Source: Aculops lycopersici
Taxonomy: Eukaryota; Arthropoda; Arachnida; Trombidiformes; Eriophyidae
DNA: 64,000 nt
Direction of reading: 5' to 3'
Assembly (NCBI GenBank): GCA_015350385.1
Contig: WNKI01000005.1
Span: 1,311,906-1,375,905, forward strand
Positions 1 through 11,724 of this stretch are shown here, piece after piece (the stretch's first letter is position 1; every line of letters begins with the position of its first letter). The translations under genes were made by a program, and so were the position numbers. Below the pieces are notes generated by a model. It saw nothing but the letters and a program-made list of their open reading frames with translations. It made no database searches and was not told the origin of the DNA.

Positions 1-1081
1 CTGATGTTGCCGAAGCATCTCTTCAGGCGTTTTGACCAAGGAAAATTTGGAACACAAAATGATTTAGCAGAAATAAGCATCAAGCAGCCAGCTAGTGACT
101 GCGTGTAAAACAGCAACTTGTTGAGAGAGATGCGACTCGCTTTTACTGGATGGTCGCCCGTAGAGAGTTAAGCTCGACGTTTATGCGGGAATCCATTGGA
201 ATCTTTTTCCACTTGCAATCTTAAAGATAGTTCTAAATAAGAGAACAGAAATAACGACGACGCCGACGACAATTTGAATTATTACGCAATTGAAATCGCA
301 AGTCAGAAACAAACTGACTTGACTTAACCCAACTGGGAACGTTATATTTGCGTGACGCGTTAAGTTGCGCTGGACCTTCCGTCTCGCTGAGCAACCACTT
401 GTTGTTGAGCGCGAGGAGCGAACAGGTAACGCAAAGCCTGCAGGCGCATCTCAACATTTGCCAAGGCGAACTGATTATCCCGTTCGTGGTTTCTCTTCTC
501 TGGTTGTCGCCTAAGTCTCTTGTTAGAATGAGAAATGAATCACTTGGCGTGCGCATGGGACAAAGGCAACCTGTTAAGTGAGCCTCTTGACACTTCGCCT
601 CGAAAACTTCATGGTCAGTAGCATGCATGGTATGCAGATTTTTTTGACTCTTTGTAAGTTGTAAAATGCACAAACGCTTCAACTTTAACCATCTGATTAT
701 TCAATTCTGTGAGTTTGCGGGCAACGCTTTTTATCTGGCCTCAAAAATATCTCGTCACCTTGCCAGTGAGCAATGGAGTCAAATTACAAAGGGTCGTCTG
801 TTTGAAATTTGAACCGCCAGGTATACAGTAGATGGATGCGGCCACTTGTTGGCCAATTTATAATCTTTTGTCGTTGGCGCTGGCGCCGGATGATAATTTA
901 GTGGCGAGAAAGCAAAGAAACGATTTGATCAAAGCCAAGGGAAGTAGGAAAGAAGAGAGTCGACGACGACGTTGGAGCTCCGCTTCAACAAGTGGCTGTC
1001 CCCACACTTCTGCATTGGCTCTTGATATTGTCCGTTACTCTGGATTCCCAATCCAATGAATCGACCCGACAAACGAGGCAA

Positions 1082-1121
1082 ATTTAGATGGAAGGCCAAT
1101 TGGCTGGCTTTCCATCTAAAT
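1082..1121. repeat. Inverted repeat, 17-bp stem
   Basis: Left arm 1082-1098 and right arm 1105-1121 are reverse complements except for one position (G against T, a wobble pair in RNA), with the 6-nt loop ATTGGC. The hairpin is too short for a standard pre-miRNA. Confidence 0.7.
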
Positions 1122-4100
1122 GGTCGGACTCTATTCAGTGGGTTTCGCTCTTTTTGTTGCTTTTGTCGTGTTCGGTCGTCGCAGGATAATCAACTTGCCT
1201 GGAGTTCGGTTGAACTCGCTGTTGTAGTTGTTGTTGTTGCCCTCTGTTGTCGCCTGCTTGTTTGGCAGGTAGTTGACTAGAGAGTGGAGAGCTCATTAAG
1301 CAACGATAGATTGCCACGGCAAAATTGGTTGCAGAGTTCCGCTGGCGCGCTTTTGTCTGTTCGTTGTTGCTCTGAATGGAATCCTAGCGCCGCCACCACT
1401 TGTTGCTTTCACTCCACAGAGGAGAGATGGAGTTGTGATTTCAAAGCGTCAAAGTTGCTTAATGGACGAGCGTCTGCTTTTGTAACGCCGACAACAAGGG
1501 ACAACAAGTGCCGCATCTCCGGCCACACTGGTTAAAGAGGAGAGGAAGAAGAGGAGGAAGGCAGGAGATCGACGCGATTAGTCGACGACGACGATGGCGA
1601 CGGCCAATGCGAGCTGCGGCCGAAGATGAGGATGAACGCGCTCCGATCAACAGGTTGCAGCCGAGGATGCAGCAGAACATTCGAATATTTTCTATTCGGC
1701 TCACAGGCGTCGAGAGATAGTTGAAGATTTTAGGCGCAGCTCTTGCGCAACTTCCAACTCCACAAGCCACTATCTAGTCTTCCTTTCCCTCTCTCTCACT
1801 TTTGGACTCTCGACTTGCTGGGCGCGCCGCCCGCGAGTTTGCCATTCGGAAGCCGACGGCCAGATAGCTCATTGACCCCATTGTATTTGTTTGCATCGAC
1901 CGTCGGCGCCGCTGCTCTGGTCTCGGCGTCGATTGGCCGGTTGTATCTGGAGGTTAATTTCGCCTCGAAAGTATGGAAAGTCCGGTAGCAGCCGACGACA
2001 GGCTTGCCGTCGACTGCAGTCTTCTGAGTCGGCAACAGAGGGTTGCTGGTCGTTGGTTGGTCCGCAAGCTGAACAACATCAACAAGTGGCCACACGACGA
2101 GCGAGCGGCAGATCGGCCGGCGAGTCAATGAAATGAAATCAATGACTCGGAGGCAAATTTCCTCCCGGCGCCAATTCATCTCAATCGTCGTCTCCCTTGC
2201 AACAATCTTCTCTTGGTGCTTGGTCTTGGCAAAATGCGAGGCGCTAGTATCATAATCAGACAACAGCAGCAGCAGCTGCGCCTCTTCCACAGTTAACCCC
2301 CAAAAAGAGTTTTTGGAGAAAGGCAATGCGGCATTAGGGGTGAGTATTGAAGCACTCTCTAATTTGATTTCTTTGTTGTTTGCTCAGGAGGTCGGCGTTT
2401 CGAATTGAAAGTTCGAATCGAAGCCGCGAGGTTGCTGCTCCTGCTTCAGGTGAGCAGCTGAACAAAGTGAGCGACCAAACTGAAGTAGCGGCAGCTTGCT
2501 TGCGGGACACGACGACGACGGGAGGACGACGTCGACGTCGATGTCGAAGATACTTAAACAAAATCCGTTGTGCCCATGGCTAAATGGTGGTGACTCTAGC
2601 TTGCAGCGACCGAATTACCCAAAGCATCAGCGGCGGCGGCAACAGGTGAGCAAGTGTCTATGTTTACCTGCGCGCCGTTAAATTTGTTCATGATCGCTGA
2701 TGAACATTGAGATTGAATCGACACTTGTTGCGCACCTGTTGCTCCCAGTTTTCCACTGCTGCCACTGCTCCCCAGATTGACCCAGCTAATGCTCCGGCAA
2801 ATTGATCGGCAAAATTCGTAGACTTGGTTAGGCGGCACTGGCAACGCCAACGGCAATGGCACACTCACAACAAAACGCATTACATTGCAACGCAAATACT
2901 GACTAACGAGAACGCATTGAATATCATCAAGCGAGTGGGAGCCACTGGTTGGCTACGTCTACTTCGAAACTGCCACTCATTTTGTTGCTACTACTACTGC
3001 TGCTCCTGCTCCTGCTGTTGTTGTTGTGGCGCTAGTGTCGATTCAGTCAAAGGCGATATCCAATTGTATGGCGAAACCGCGTACAGTCTTGCTGCTGCGC
3101 CAGTTTTTAGCGAAGCCGCAAGAGCAGCGATCACTTACAGTTCAGGTGGCCAATTAGCGCGTTGCACCTGCGAGCCGCTGGACTGGAGTCCAGAGTTGAG
3201 TTGCGAGACCAGAGATTTGAGGGATTCTTGAGGGCGCGGCGCGAATTGATTTTGGATACTGCGTTGGCGAGAGGAGCGCCGATAAAGGCGAGCGAGTCGG
3301 AAAGACTCTCTCGCTCACTTAATCGAGTGGCAAACACTTAGTGCTCCTCTAGTCGAACGATCGAGTTTCACTAGGATCAGCGCAATTTGGTCTAATTTTT
3401 CTTAAAAACTTAATTCAACTCTCACTCTTGTTCCAGAAACTTGCACTTCCGGCGGACGAGCCCAGCGACTCACCGAGTTTCACTTCAATTTCCATCCAAA
3501 CTCCTTGTGTCTGCAGAAGAATCGGAATCTGGGTTAATTCTGGCGCAGATTAAGAGTTTGTTGTACAATTTGCACGCCGCTGTACTATTTGTGCATCCCT
3601 TTTGCTAGGGAAAAATACAGTCGCAGTAGAGATGGAAAGATGCAAAGATGCCCTAATCCAACTCTCGACTGGCAGCCCGCTGCTCTCACTTAATCTCTAC
3701 GTGGAGATCAGCCTCTTGGTCGGAAGTCTACGTCGAGAGTTTAGAGTGACCATAATGTTCGTTTCTAGAAGCTTACCGTAGAGCACGCCTGTTGAGCGGT
3801 GTGAGCATTCAAAAGTGATCGAATGTTTAGTTAAACTCCCCGGCCACCGGATGTTGCTGTTTGCGGCGGTGGGAGCTTGACTTAAGTTTAGGTTGAAATT
3901 TTAACCGAGCGAGTGGGTTAGCTATTTACCTACCCATTGTACTCTTATGTGGAGATTACGTGTCATCTTGCTATAGCCGCCGCGACAAAGAGTTGTGCGG
4001 CTTCAGGTTCGATGGAGAAGATCGAACAGCGACACTTTCACTTTTCTAACTCGAGTCTCTCCCTCTCACACACACCGAGAGAGAAAGGGGGTGAGAGAAA

Positions 4101-4232
4101 TCAACCGCAACTAGCTTGGCCGACGAGTCACTGGTGACCCGGTGAGCCGAGAGATAAGTCTTATCTGGACAACAACCGCGCAGCAACAGGTCGCAAAGCG
4201 AATGGAAAGTTTTCTTCAATCAGCGAGCCCGC

Positions 4233-4258
4233 CAGTCAGTCAGTCAGTCAGTCAGTCA
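4233..4258. repeat. (CAGT)n microsatellite
   Basis: About six tandem copies of the tetranucleotide CAGT. A second, degenerate run of the same unit lies at 51082-51111. Confidence 0.85.
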
Positions 4259-4817
4259 CTGAGGCTATTGTAGTGGTAGTTGTGGTGGTCAATGTGGCCG
4301 ATGGACGATGCTAATTGCACCTGGCGCTGATTATATTGAACCTCCAACGTTTCGGCTCCGTCATCATCATCATCATCATGGTTAAACGCAACCGCAACTA
4401 CCCTTTTCACTTTTGCCCCTAAACGAGTAGCTCTCGAACTTGGAAGGAGACCTTTCAATTTGGCAAACACAAGCGCTGACAGCAAGCAATTCGAAGGAGC
4501 GAAAATGAGGAGCTCGACGATCTCGAGCTGCGGCGGCGCCAGCGGCATCATGTGATGTAATTTGCAGTGCAGTTTACCTCAGTTCATCTGAGAAATTCCG
4601 ACTCGACTACCGCCTCGAAGCACAGCCTAACCCGACATTTTTGGGATTGGCGTTGCAACAACACAGAGTCTTTTCCTCGATGTCTCTCAATTTGGCGTAA
4701 TGCTTAACTTTTCAGTTATAATGAAGCGAGCGAAAGCAAAGTACGAAGAAATATAGAAGGAGGGAGAGATGAACATGAAGATGCGAAAGTTTAATGGAAC
4801 CATAAAGAGTGGAGCAA

Positions 4818-4845
4818 CCTGTTGGTTGATCCAACAACCAACAGG
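4818..4845. repeat. Perfect 11-bp inverted repeat
   Basis: CCTGTTGGTTG at 4818-4828 is matched by its exact reverse complement at 4835-4845 across a 6-nt loop. The left arm overlaps a CAACCTGTTG word of the type abundant in this region. Confidence 0.7.
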
Positions 4846-5967
4846 CGAACGACCATCGAGCGCAGGTAAGTCTCTGTGCGCTGATTAGCGCACTTAGCAT
4901 TACGACATTCTCTCAACCACCGAGCAGAAGCCCTCGGAGTCAACACTGAGGCAAAGAGGAGGACGTCAGCCGATGTGTTTGCAAATTGCCGCTGCCATCG
5001 CCTAGCTACCATCATGAGCAGCAAGCGCCAATTGGTTACATAAATCTCCGCGCTAACCGATGAACTTGGCCGGTCGGTCAGTCGAAAGTTTTTCCCCCTT
5101 TCCTCGAGCTCGAATGACTAAACGCTAAGTGCCAAATACTAACTGGACGAGTTGACTTGAAAGTTAACTTTGCAAATTTTGAATGGCTTAGGGTCTCGGG
5201 AGTTAACTGAACTGCAAATCAAACTCTAAACTCATCTTCCAAAGAGATGAGAAATTTGAGCTTGTGGATGGCAAATTTGTTGTTGTTGTTGCTGCTGCTG
5301 CTGACGCAAGTTGCGCCCTAAACTATGCAGCATAATCGAAGCTGACCAAAGCTGAGGCAACACCATCGGCGACGGCAACAGGTTGCCGCCAAATGAATTA
5401 AAACTTTGCCGTGCCGCGAGCCGTCTTTTGGCGAGTCGCAAATCAAATGGCAAATTTCAAACGACGTTAACTGTCTGGACGTTAATTTGGTCCTTTTCGT
5501 TTCTTCGTTGATTTTTAAGGAGAAATTCTAATTTTGAGAATCCCACAGAGAGGCAGAAAAGAGGTAGAGGGAATAAAGTCGCAAACGATTAAAACGAGGA
5601 TGAGCAGTCATCAATGTTAAGGTGACTTTGCTACTGCTGCTGCCTCTGCGTTTGCTCTTATCTTGGCCAGTTAGTCATACATTCGGTCGATCGACGTCAT
5701 TGAACGAGAGGTCTTGGCAAATTTTGCTGCTGTCCACACTGTCGAAGTGATCTGATCGATTTGCAGGTAAGACAGCCAAAGTGCTGGAACATTTTGAAGA
5801 ATTTGTCATGGGCGAGCGAAGGCGAAAAGCTGCTACTCTGAACACTTTCTCTCTACCTGAGATTTTGTATGCCATAAAACGAGCATCAGGTGGCCCTAAT
5901 AGACGAGAGCCACACATGATTTGAGAAGAATTCCGTCGCTTGCCAATGGTTGTAATGGAAATAACAT

Positions 5968-5994
5968 AATAAAATAAAATAAAATAAAATAAAG
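5968..5994. repeat. (TAAAA)n pentanucleotide repeat
   Basis: About five tandem copies of TAAAA, lying in the presumed intron just downstream (minus strand) of the GH18 exon. There is no neighbouring sequence to make it a retroelement tail. Confidence 0.8.
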
Positions 5995-6018
5995 TAAAAA
6001 ACACTCCCAACTACTCAC

Positions 6019-6796
6019 CTTTTTTGCCCGCTATAAAGGAGAGATTCTTTCTCACTGCTACGTAGGAGTAGACGACGTGAGTGCAGAGGCAAGGGTTCAG
6101 GTCTTGCGGCCGGAAGTCGTCTTGGATGTCGTAGAAGCAGAAGACCTTTTTAGTTGAGTCGACCACTTGTTGCTGGTTATGCTGTTGCTGTTGCTGGCTA
6201 ACTCGTTGGCCTATCGTTTGAGGTTGGCAGTTGGAGGTTTGCACAACCAAAGGCGAGCGTTCTATCAATTCCATTTGAGTTTAAGTTCATTTTGAATTTC
6301 GATTCGATTCGATTCGATTCGTTGGCGTTGATTGATTGTCGCGGGCGAAATGGTTTTGGTGATGTAAATCGTGGAGGCGGAAGTGGACTGGTATTAGTTT
6401 GAAGGTGTCTAGACACTTCACCTCGGACTCGCGAATTGCAATTCAATTCGATTCAATTCAAATCGATATTCGAGCTTTCAATTGAGATTGAGATTTAGAT
6501 TGAAATGCAAGCAAAAACTTACCCGAAGGTGATGAGTTGAAGTCAATGGTGCCGCCAGAAGCAACGGAAGTTGCCGTCGTTGGGTTAGTGGTGATGGTTG
6601 ACCAGATCAAAAGTTGGAATAGGACTAGCAGCAGCCAAGCGGCCGCCTTTGTCCGGCCAACTGTTGCCGAGTGCGTGCCATTGTCAACGTTCGACATTTT
6701 GTCGATTCTTGAACTATTATTGAAATTATGTTGCGCCGACTTCATCCTCGAGTGGCTAGCTCGAGCTTTGGTCAATTTGTACAGATTGTTGAACAT
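6019..6796 (-). CDS. GH18 chitinase-like protein, N-terminal exons only (partial)
   Basis: Two exons are supported. Exon 1 ends at 6523 before a GTAAGT donor; exon 2 spans 6261-6019, from a GATAG acceptor to a GTGAGT donor. Both junctions are phase 1, so the frame is kept. Exon 1 encodes a strongly hydrophobic segment (AAAWLLLVLFQLLIW), a signal sequence or type II anchor. Exon 2, after a Gln-rich linker, reads KKVFCFYDIQDDF followed by DLNPCLCTHVVYSYVAV, the first beta-strand and CTH(V/L)VY signature of glycosyl hydrolase family 18. The LSIGGW and DxxDxDWE motifs belong in later exons that I could not find down to position 1, so the gene continues beyond the window or is broken. The start is uncertain: in-frame Met codons lie at 6796, 6745 and 6697 (best Kozak context) and as far up as 7201. 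Whether it is catalytic or IDGF-like cannot be told. Confidence 0.55.
6298..6321. repeat. (GATTC)n pentanucleotide repeat in the GH18 intron
   Basis: Nearly five tandem copies of GATTC lie inside the 261-nt intron between the two GH18-like exons. Confidence 0.8.
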
Positions 6797-8617
6797 CTTG
6801 CTCACTTCGCTTCGTCTATAGCTTTGGTCTTCTTGCAGTTGCTGTTGCTGTCGCTGTTGTGACATGAATGTTGATAACCTTCGGTGCTCGCTGATTCTCG
6901 GCAGGGGTCTGAATGATGAGCGCAGGTATCTGGCGTATCTAGTTGTGTGGTGATTGAGATGACGGCCCTGGTTTTGCGGCAAATCAAACTCGCAACAACC
7001 ACCTGTTAGTCGGTCGTGGTTTTGCGCCTCTTCCGGCGACATGACTTCGAGAGTTGCTAGTATTGGCTCTTGCTGTTTGAGGGAAATCAAAGCATCTATT
7101 GTGCAACTGAAACTAATGATCGCAAAACTTGAGGGAAAATATTGGTTGTCTATCTCCGTGTTCTTCTCTGTTTGTCTCTCTCGAATGAACAGGTAGCTCA
7201 CCTGCTTCTAGGTGTCTGTCTCCGCGCTAATCAACACTGAATCCTCACTAGGCGACGTCGACCACAAACAAACGGGAGCAACTTGGTAAGTGTAAATGTA
7301 TTGGTGTTTGCTCTCCTATCCGACGAGTTCTAACGCCCGCTTCTATCCTAGGCCTCAACTCCTTCTCTTTCTCCCTCTCATGTGCTTTCCTCTCAAATCT
7401 ACCTAAGCGCTTGATTGCGATAGCATGAGCAGCGCAACTCTAACTGTGATGGCCACGACAACGACGTGTGAGCTACTGAGCAACCTGATGCCTCGCTTTA
7501 GAATTTAACGGCAGAGAAGGCGAGAGAGATCCTCGGGTTATCCAAAGCGAGAACGCCAGAATAGTTTTTTCATCTCAACTTGCCCGGCTCGCCGCTGCAA
7601 AATACAGGAGAGCAGCTCATCTGAATAGCGAAAGTTAACTTTCATTAGTCTTGCAAGCGGCGGCGGCAGCGGTAGCAGCCAATCGCAACGGGCCGAGCTT
7701 GCTCACGGCTTGTGAGCCAAAAGGGGGAGGCGGCAACAAGTGGTGGCCGCTGCAACGGTAAGCGGCGACAACAACCTGTTGCTGACCACTCGCTTGCAAG
7801 CACAAGCTGACCGTTAGATCGGCGACTGCGGCGTTCGAAGCGGAGCAGCGGCGGCGGCGGCGGCGGCAAGCTCACTAGCTTGGCAACACTAAGCGAGCGA
7901 GGGAGTGAGCGAGAGAAAGAGCAGAGGAGCTAGGAAGCGACTAGTTGATTGGCTTTGGAGTGAATCGAAGTTGTCGTCTGCTCCTGCTCCTGCTCCTGCT
8001 TCTGTTGCATTGAAGACTGCACGATAGAGATGGGAATAGGTGGCTGTCCGGCAGACGGTCACCTGAGGCAGCAAAAACAGTGGCGACGACAGTGTTAGCA
8101 ACTCCATAGGACCGCCGTGTGACGATAAGAGGCGTCGAGGCGAAATAAACAAATAGCTTCCAGCTCAAAGGGACAAAAGGCCACCACTTGTTTGCCCACT
8201 CAGCCAGCTGGTTGGCTGCGAGCCACTTGTTGCCGCATTGAGGCATTGCTTCGATTCTATCAAGTGTTGCAAGAAGCAACAAGTGCGTTGGCCAGTTTTT
8301 CGCCGTTGCCCACTCGAGGGCAAATTAGCGTGAGCGACGACACATTTGCTCTTCTTATTTCTTCTCACACTTTGGCCAGTTTTTGTTGTTGCCTCTATCT
8401 CTTTCTCACTAGCCTCTATTATTTGATTAGAATCGAATGGATTCATTGAGTGACCAAGACTAAGGAGGAGCAAGTAACGCAACGAGACCAAAGAACAGGC
8501 GAGAAAAGGAAGTCGGCGGCGCGCGAGGAAAGTCTGCCATTTGGCTAAATAACAAAGAGAGAGCGGGGGCAACAGGTGAGCTTCATTCCGTCGACTCCTC
8601 GGTTAGTCAGCTTCCCC

Positions 8618-8638
8618 TCCTCTCTCTCTCTCTCTCTC
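8618..8638. repeat. (CT)n microsatellite
   Basis: Uninterrupted CT dinucleotide run of about ten units. Confidence 0.85.
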
Positions 8639-9615
8639 CCGCTCGTTTGCTAACTTGAGATGTGCCAAAATGTATGTTTTTGAGGGCTATTGGCCAAATA
8701 AAAATAACGGTAGCTGGAGCAGCAGAGGAGAAGAAAGTAGCAACAAGTGGGCATCCTCTGAAATTAACCTACAGACCCGCAGGCTGATTTCTCATGCAGA
8801 ATCCAAAGACCAACTCTCTTTTTCTTTCTTTCTCGTGCATTTAGCTAAATATACAAACAACTTCTACTCCCTCCAATTCACTTGCTATTCATTGAATATC
8901 TTGTCCGCTTTCAAATGGAGATGGAGGCAGTGGCAGTAACTCTCATAGGGAATACATCGATCGAACCAATCAATTCGAGCTTAAGGCTAGCAACTTTATC
9001 GCTCGTCGCTTAGATAGCTAAAGGCGGCCGATATGATGGAAACCAATGAATCCTAATCAACAGGCTAGCCGCCGACGGTGATTGGGGGGCTGCCGAAAGG
9101 GAAGGCCTAACGAGGGTTTGCTCGAGGTTTGCGGGGCCGCTGTGGCAGCAAGCAGTCAAGTGGCCAACGGTATCTTGGTCTAGATTTTTAGCTGATCACC
9201 ATTGGAGAAGTGGTGGGTGTTGGCTTTCATGATGTTTGCTGGAGCTCCATTCAAGCCATGGGTAGGTTGTGGTGAAAGTATCAGTCGAGGCAATAGTGAG
9301 GAGGGGTATAATCAAGTCAACAGCAAAAGGATTCCGATGATCCCAATGATTCGATACTGACGATGCAATAGCAACATCAACAACAAGAGAAAACTAAATC
9401 AACTGGCTGACGATGATTAACATCATTACCTGGACCGGGTAGTTTATCAAGCTTGCCAACTGGCTCACCTCCCCTGCTTCTACCGACATGAAGGTAGACG
9501 TAAACCTGGAGATGGACATGGAATTGGACCAATAGCTTCACCCCGAGGGACAGACAAGAGCTCGCATCGGTCGCCCATTTGATTCAACAGCAACTCGATT
9601 CCGTCCCGTTCGATT

Positions 9616-9635
9616 CCATTCATTCATTCATTCAT
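9616..9635. repeat. (ATTC)n microsatellite
   Basis: Five tandem copies of a CATT/ATTC tetranucleotide. Confidence 0.8.
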
Positions 9636-10065
9636 GATCACTCGTATACAACATCATATTTTAGGCCACCTCAAAATCGACTGACTGCTCGCTTCAAAAC
9701 CAACTGACCGCTCGACAAGAGTTCATCACCTCGACCAATGCAACTGCAATGTGAGCCTCACCGAGAGTCTTTCCATCTCTTTGCGGATCTCTTGTGTGCT
9801 ATGAGTTGTTATCCTCGAATTTATTTGGCCCCAAGGCGACCAGAGAGATGATTAGATCCACGACGACGACGACCTGTTGCTCTGGATGGTTTTGTGATGG
9901 TGAACTAGAGATTAGTTGGCTTCACCACTTGCAAAGCAGAAAAACTTACTGCCAAACTACAAAACTGCCAAATATAACTTGAGGAGAATCAACGCAGCGC
10001 CCATTTAACCTGCGACGATCAAACCATATGGTCGAGTTGGCAAATAATTATATCCACTTGAAGTG

Positions 10066-10117
10066 ACCATAATAATAGTAATAATAATAACAACAGTAAT
10101 AGTAATAGTAATAACAA
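10066..10117. repeat. Degenerate AAT/AGT trinucleotide repeat
   Basis: A run of AATA/GTAATA units interrupted by CAACAG; simple sequence with no coding meaning. Confidence 0.7.
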
Positions 10118-10443
10118 GTGATGAACTCACATTGAGATCCATTAGTAGAGAGCCACTGAAGGGGGACTTATGTTTCGGTCTACGCATTGGAGAGGCTCGT
10201 GTTTTGCTAGCTTGAACCGGAGCCAAATTTTGGTGTTTATGTGCCTTTACATCTCCACAAGGTCCGCTGGCTAAAATCGCATTATGGCTTATGAGTTGGC
10301 GATTATGCTGCTCATTGCAATTCTTATGCCTTTTTATATCCAGTCCTCCTCAACCGTTGCTCCTTTGTAAAGCTCTCCTTTTACATTGATCGAAGCAATG
10401 ATCTTGCCGCGACAAGGCACAAGTGCACAGGTACATGTATGTG

Positions 10444-10448
<5 letters not shown>

Positions 10449-10475
<27 letters not shown>

Positions 10476-10476
10476 A
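10449..10476. repeat. (TC)n microsatellite
   Basis: About thirteen uninterrupted TC units, the longest dinucleotide run in the window. Confidence 0.9.
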
Positions 10477-11724
10477 AGAGCTGCCGACGGTTATTTCGGC
10501 GGTGGTTGCATTATTGTTGTAGCGGCTAACCGCATAGTAAAACTGCTGCAACAACAGCAACCTGTCGGATCAAACAGATCGAGTGGTTGGATTTGTTCCG
10601 GCGAATAAATAGAATCTGACGACGACTACGTTGACCGAAAGTCGTGATCTTTCGTCAATCTTCTCACTGGTTGCCTCATAAAGGTAAAAGTGGAAGGCGG
10701 TTCAAATCACATCATCATAACTCAGTAATGATGAGCATAATCATCATTATAACCAACGAAGCTGGAGCATAAAATGCACAAACCAACACAAGGAAACTTA
10801 TTTCAGCTAGAAAGAGGGTAAAGGTGAGAGAGAGACCATAAGAGAATCTCAGGTGCACTTGTGGCCACTTGTTAGGGTTTAAGCAAACCAAGCTAGAAGG
10901 CCGGTTGGCTGGTTAATTCGAGGCGATGAATCAAACAAGACGACGACGATGAATGTGGATGGCGTGCATTGTAACTTTGCTCCCTATTTCTTGCGCCATC
11001 TCTCTTGGTATCATTCCGAGGGAAGGGGGAGCGAAGTGTTTGTTGCGCCAGGTTACCTCGGTGACCACTGCCACTTGTTTTGTGATCTCATTCCTGGTTG
11101 CGTATGTGTTGTATATGTGTAATCTCTTACCATCGTCAATTTGTATGACGCTGCTGTAGCCGCCGTCTTCGTCTCCTGAAACTTCAATCACTTTTCGTGT
11201 TTGTATCGTCGTCGTCGTCGTACAAATGGGTTTGTTCTGCTACCTTTGAACAGGTCTGGTAGACTCCACCTTTGAAGCAAAAGTTCAAGCCTGAATAGAA
11301 TTGAGAGGGAATTAGATTAATCTAGTCTGATTAACGAAAAAAGATCTGTGTGCTCAATGGATGAGATTGTGTCAAATTTTACTGATATCAACACTGAAAT
11401 CCAAATAGGAAAACATCATAGAAGACCATGAACATCAAAGAGACGTTTTGTGGCCACCAAAAGCATAGATAAACTGATGTCTTGACCAAAAGTTCGAGTT
11501 TTAGAGTTAAGAAATAACACAATAATGTTAATGACCGACAAGATGATGATGATGATGACGAGAACAAGAGTAACCACTTGTTGCTTTTGTGCAACTTTCA
11601 CCTGGTTAAATGGAGAACCATCCGCTCCTCGCGAGAAGGCGCGCTTCGTTTGGTAACACGAAACTTTTCAATTAACTGCCACCACCGACGCCATTGTCTG
11701 ACGCAACCTTTTAATTTGTAAATC

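Larger units (their letters stand above)
1..6018. other. Non-coding stretch, probably intron or intergenic DNA beyond the GH18 exons
   Basis: No reading frame here looks like a conserved protein; those present are short, arginine/serine/glutamine-rich and overlap on both strands, as expected from GA/CT-rich simple sequence. The GH18 exon at 6019-6261 (minus) ends in a good splice donor, so this stretch may be its downstream intron running off the window start. It holds many copies of the E-box-like word CACTTGTT/AACAAGTG (843, 987, 1397, 1503, 2081, 2722), two hairpins (1082-1121 and 4818-4845) and short tandem repeats. Confidence 0.5.
7202..11724. other. Non-coding 4.5-kb stretch rich in E-box-like words
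   Basis: No conserved protein frame is visible. The open frames are short and low-complexity, most of them arising from CT/GA, CGG and ATG repeats. It contains CACTTGTT/AACAAGTG at 7735, 8185, 8224, 8278, 8742, 10113, 10866, 11072 and 11575. A 45-nt open segment at 11131-11175 (minus) is flanked by splice-like signals but cannot be tied to any gene. The stretch could hold 5' regulatory sequence and untranslated exons of the minus-strand GH18 gene. Confidence 0.5.

Noticed and set aside
1..5500. Many 60-180-codon open frames in the first 5.5 kb, including 1796-2326 (minus)
   Set aside because: They overlap on both strands, are Arg/Ser/Gln/Cys-rich and start at arbitrary Met codons; none shows a domain, signal peptide or splice-consistent extension.
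5675..6010. 111-codon minus frame directly after GH18 exon 2, as exon 3
   Set aside because: No GH18 motifs (LSIGGW, DxDWE) in any of its three frames; the frame begins within AT-rich repeat sequence.
8165..8572. 135-codon minus frame and overlapping plus frame
   Set aside because: Composition follows the CT/GA- and E-box-rich DNA; opposite-strand frames of equal quality suggest chance.
10449..10476. TC run and other microsatellites as CRISPR or satellite arrays
   Set aside because: Units are 2-5 bp without spacers; they are simple repeats in a eukaryotic genome.
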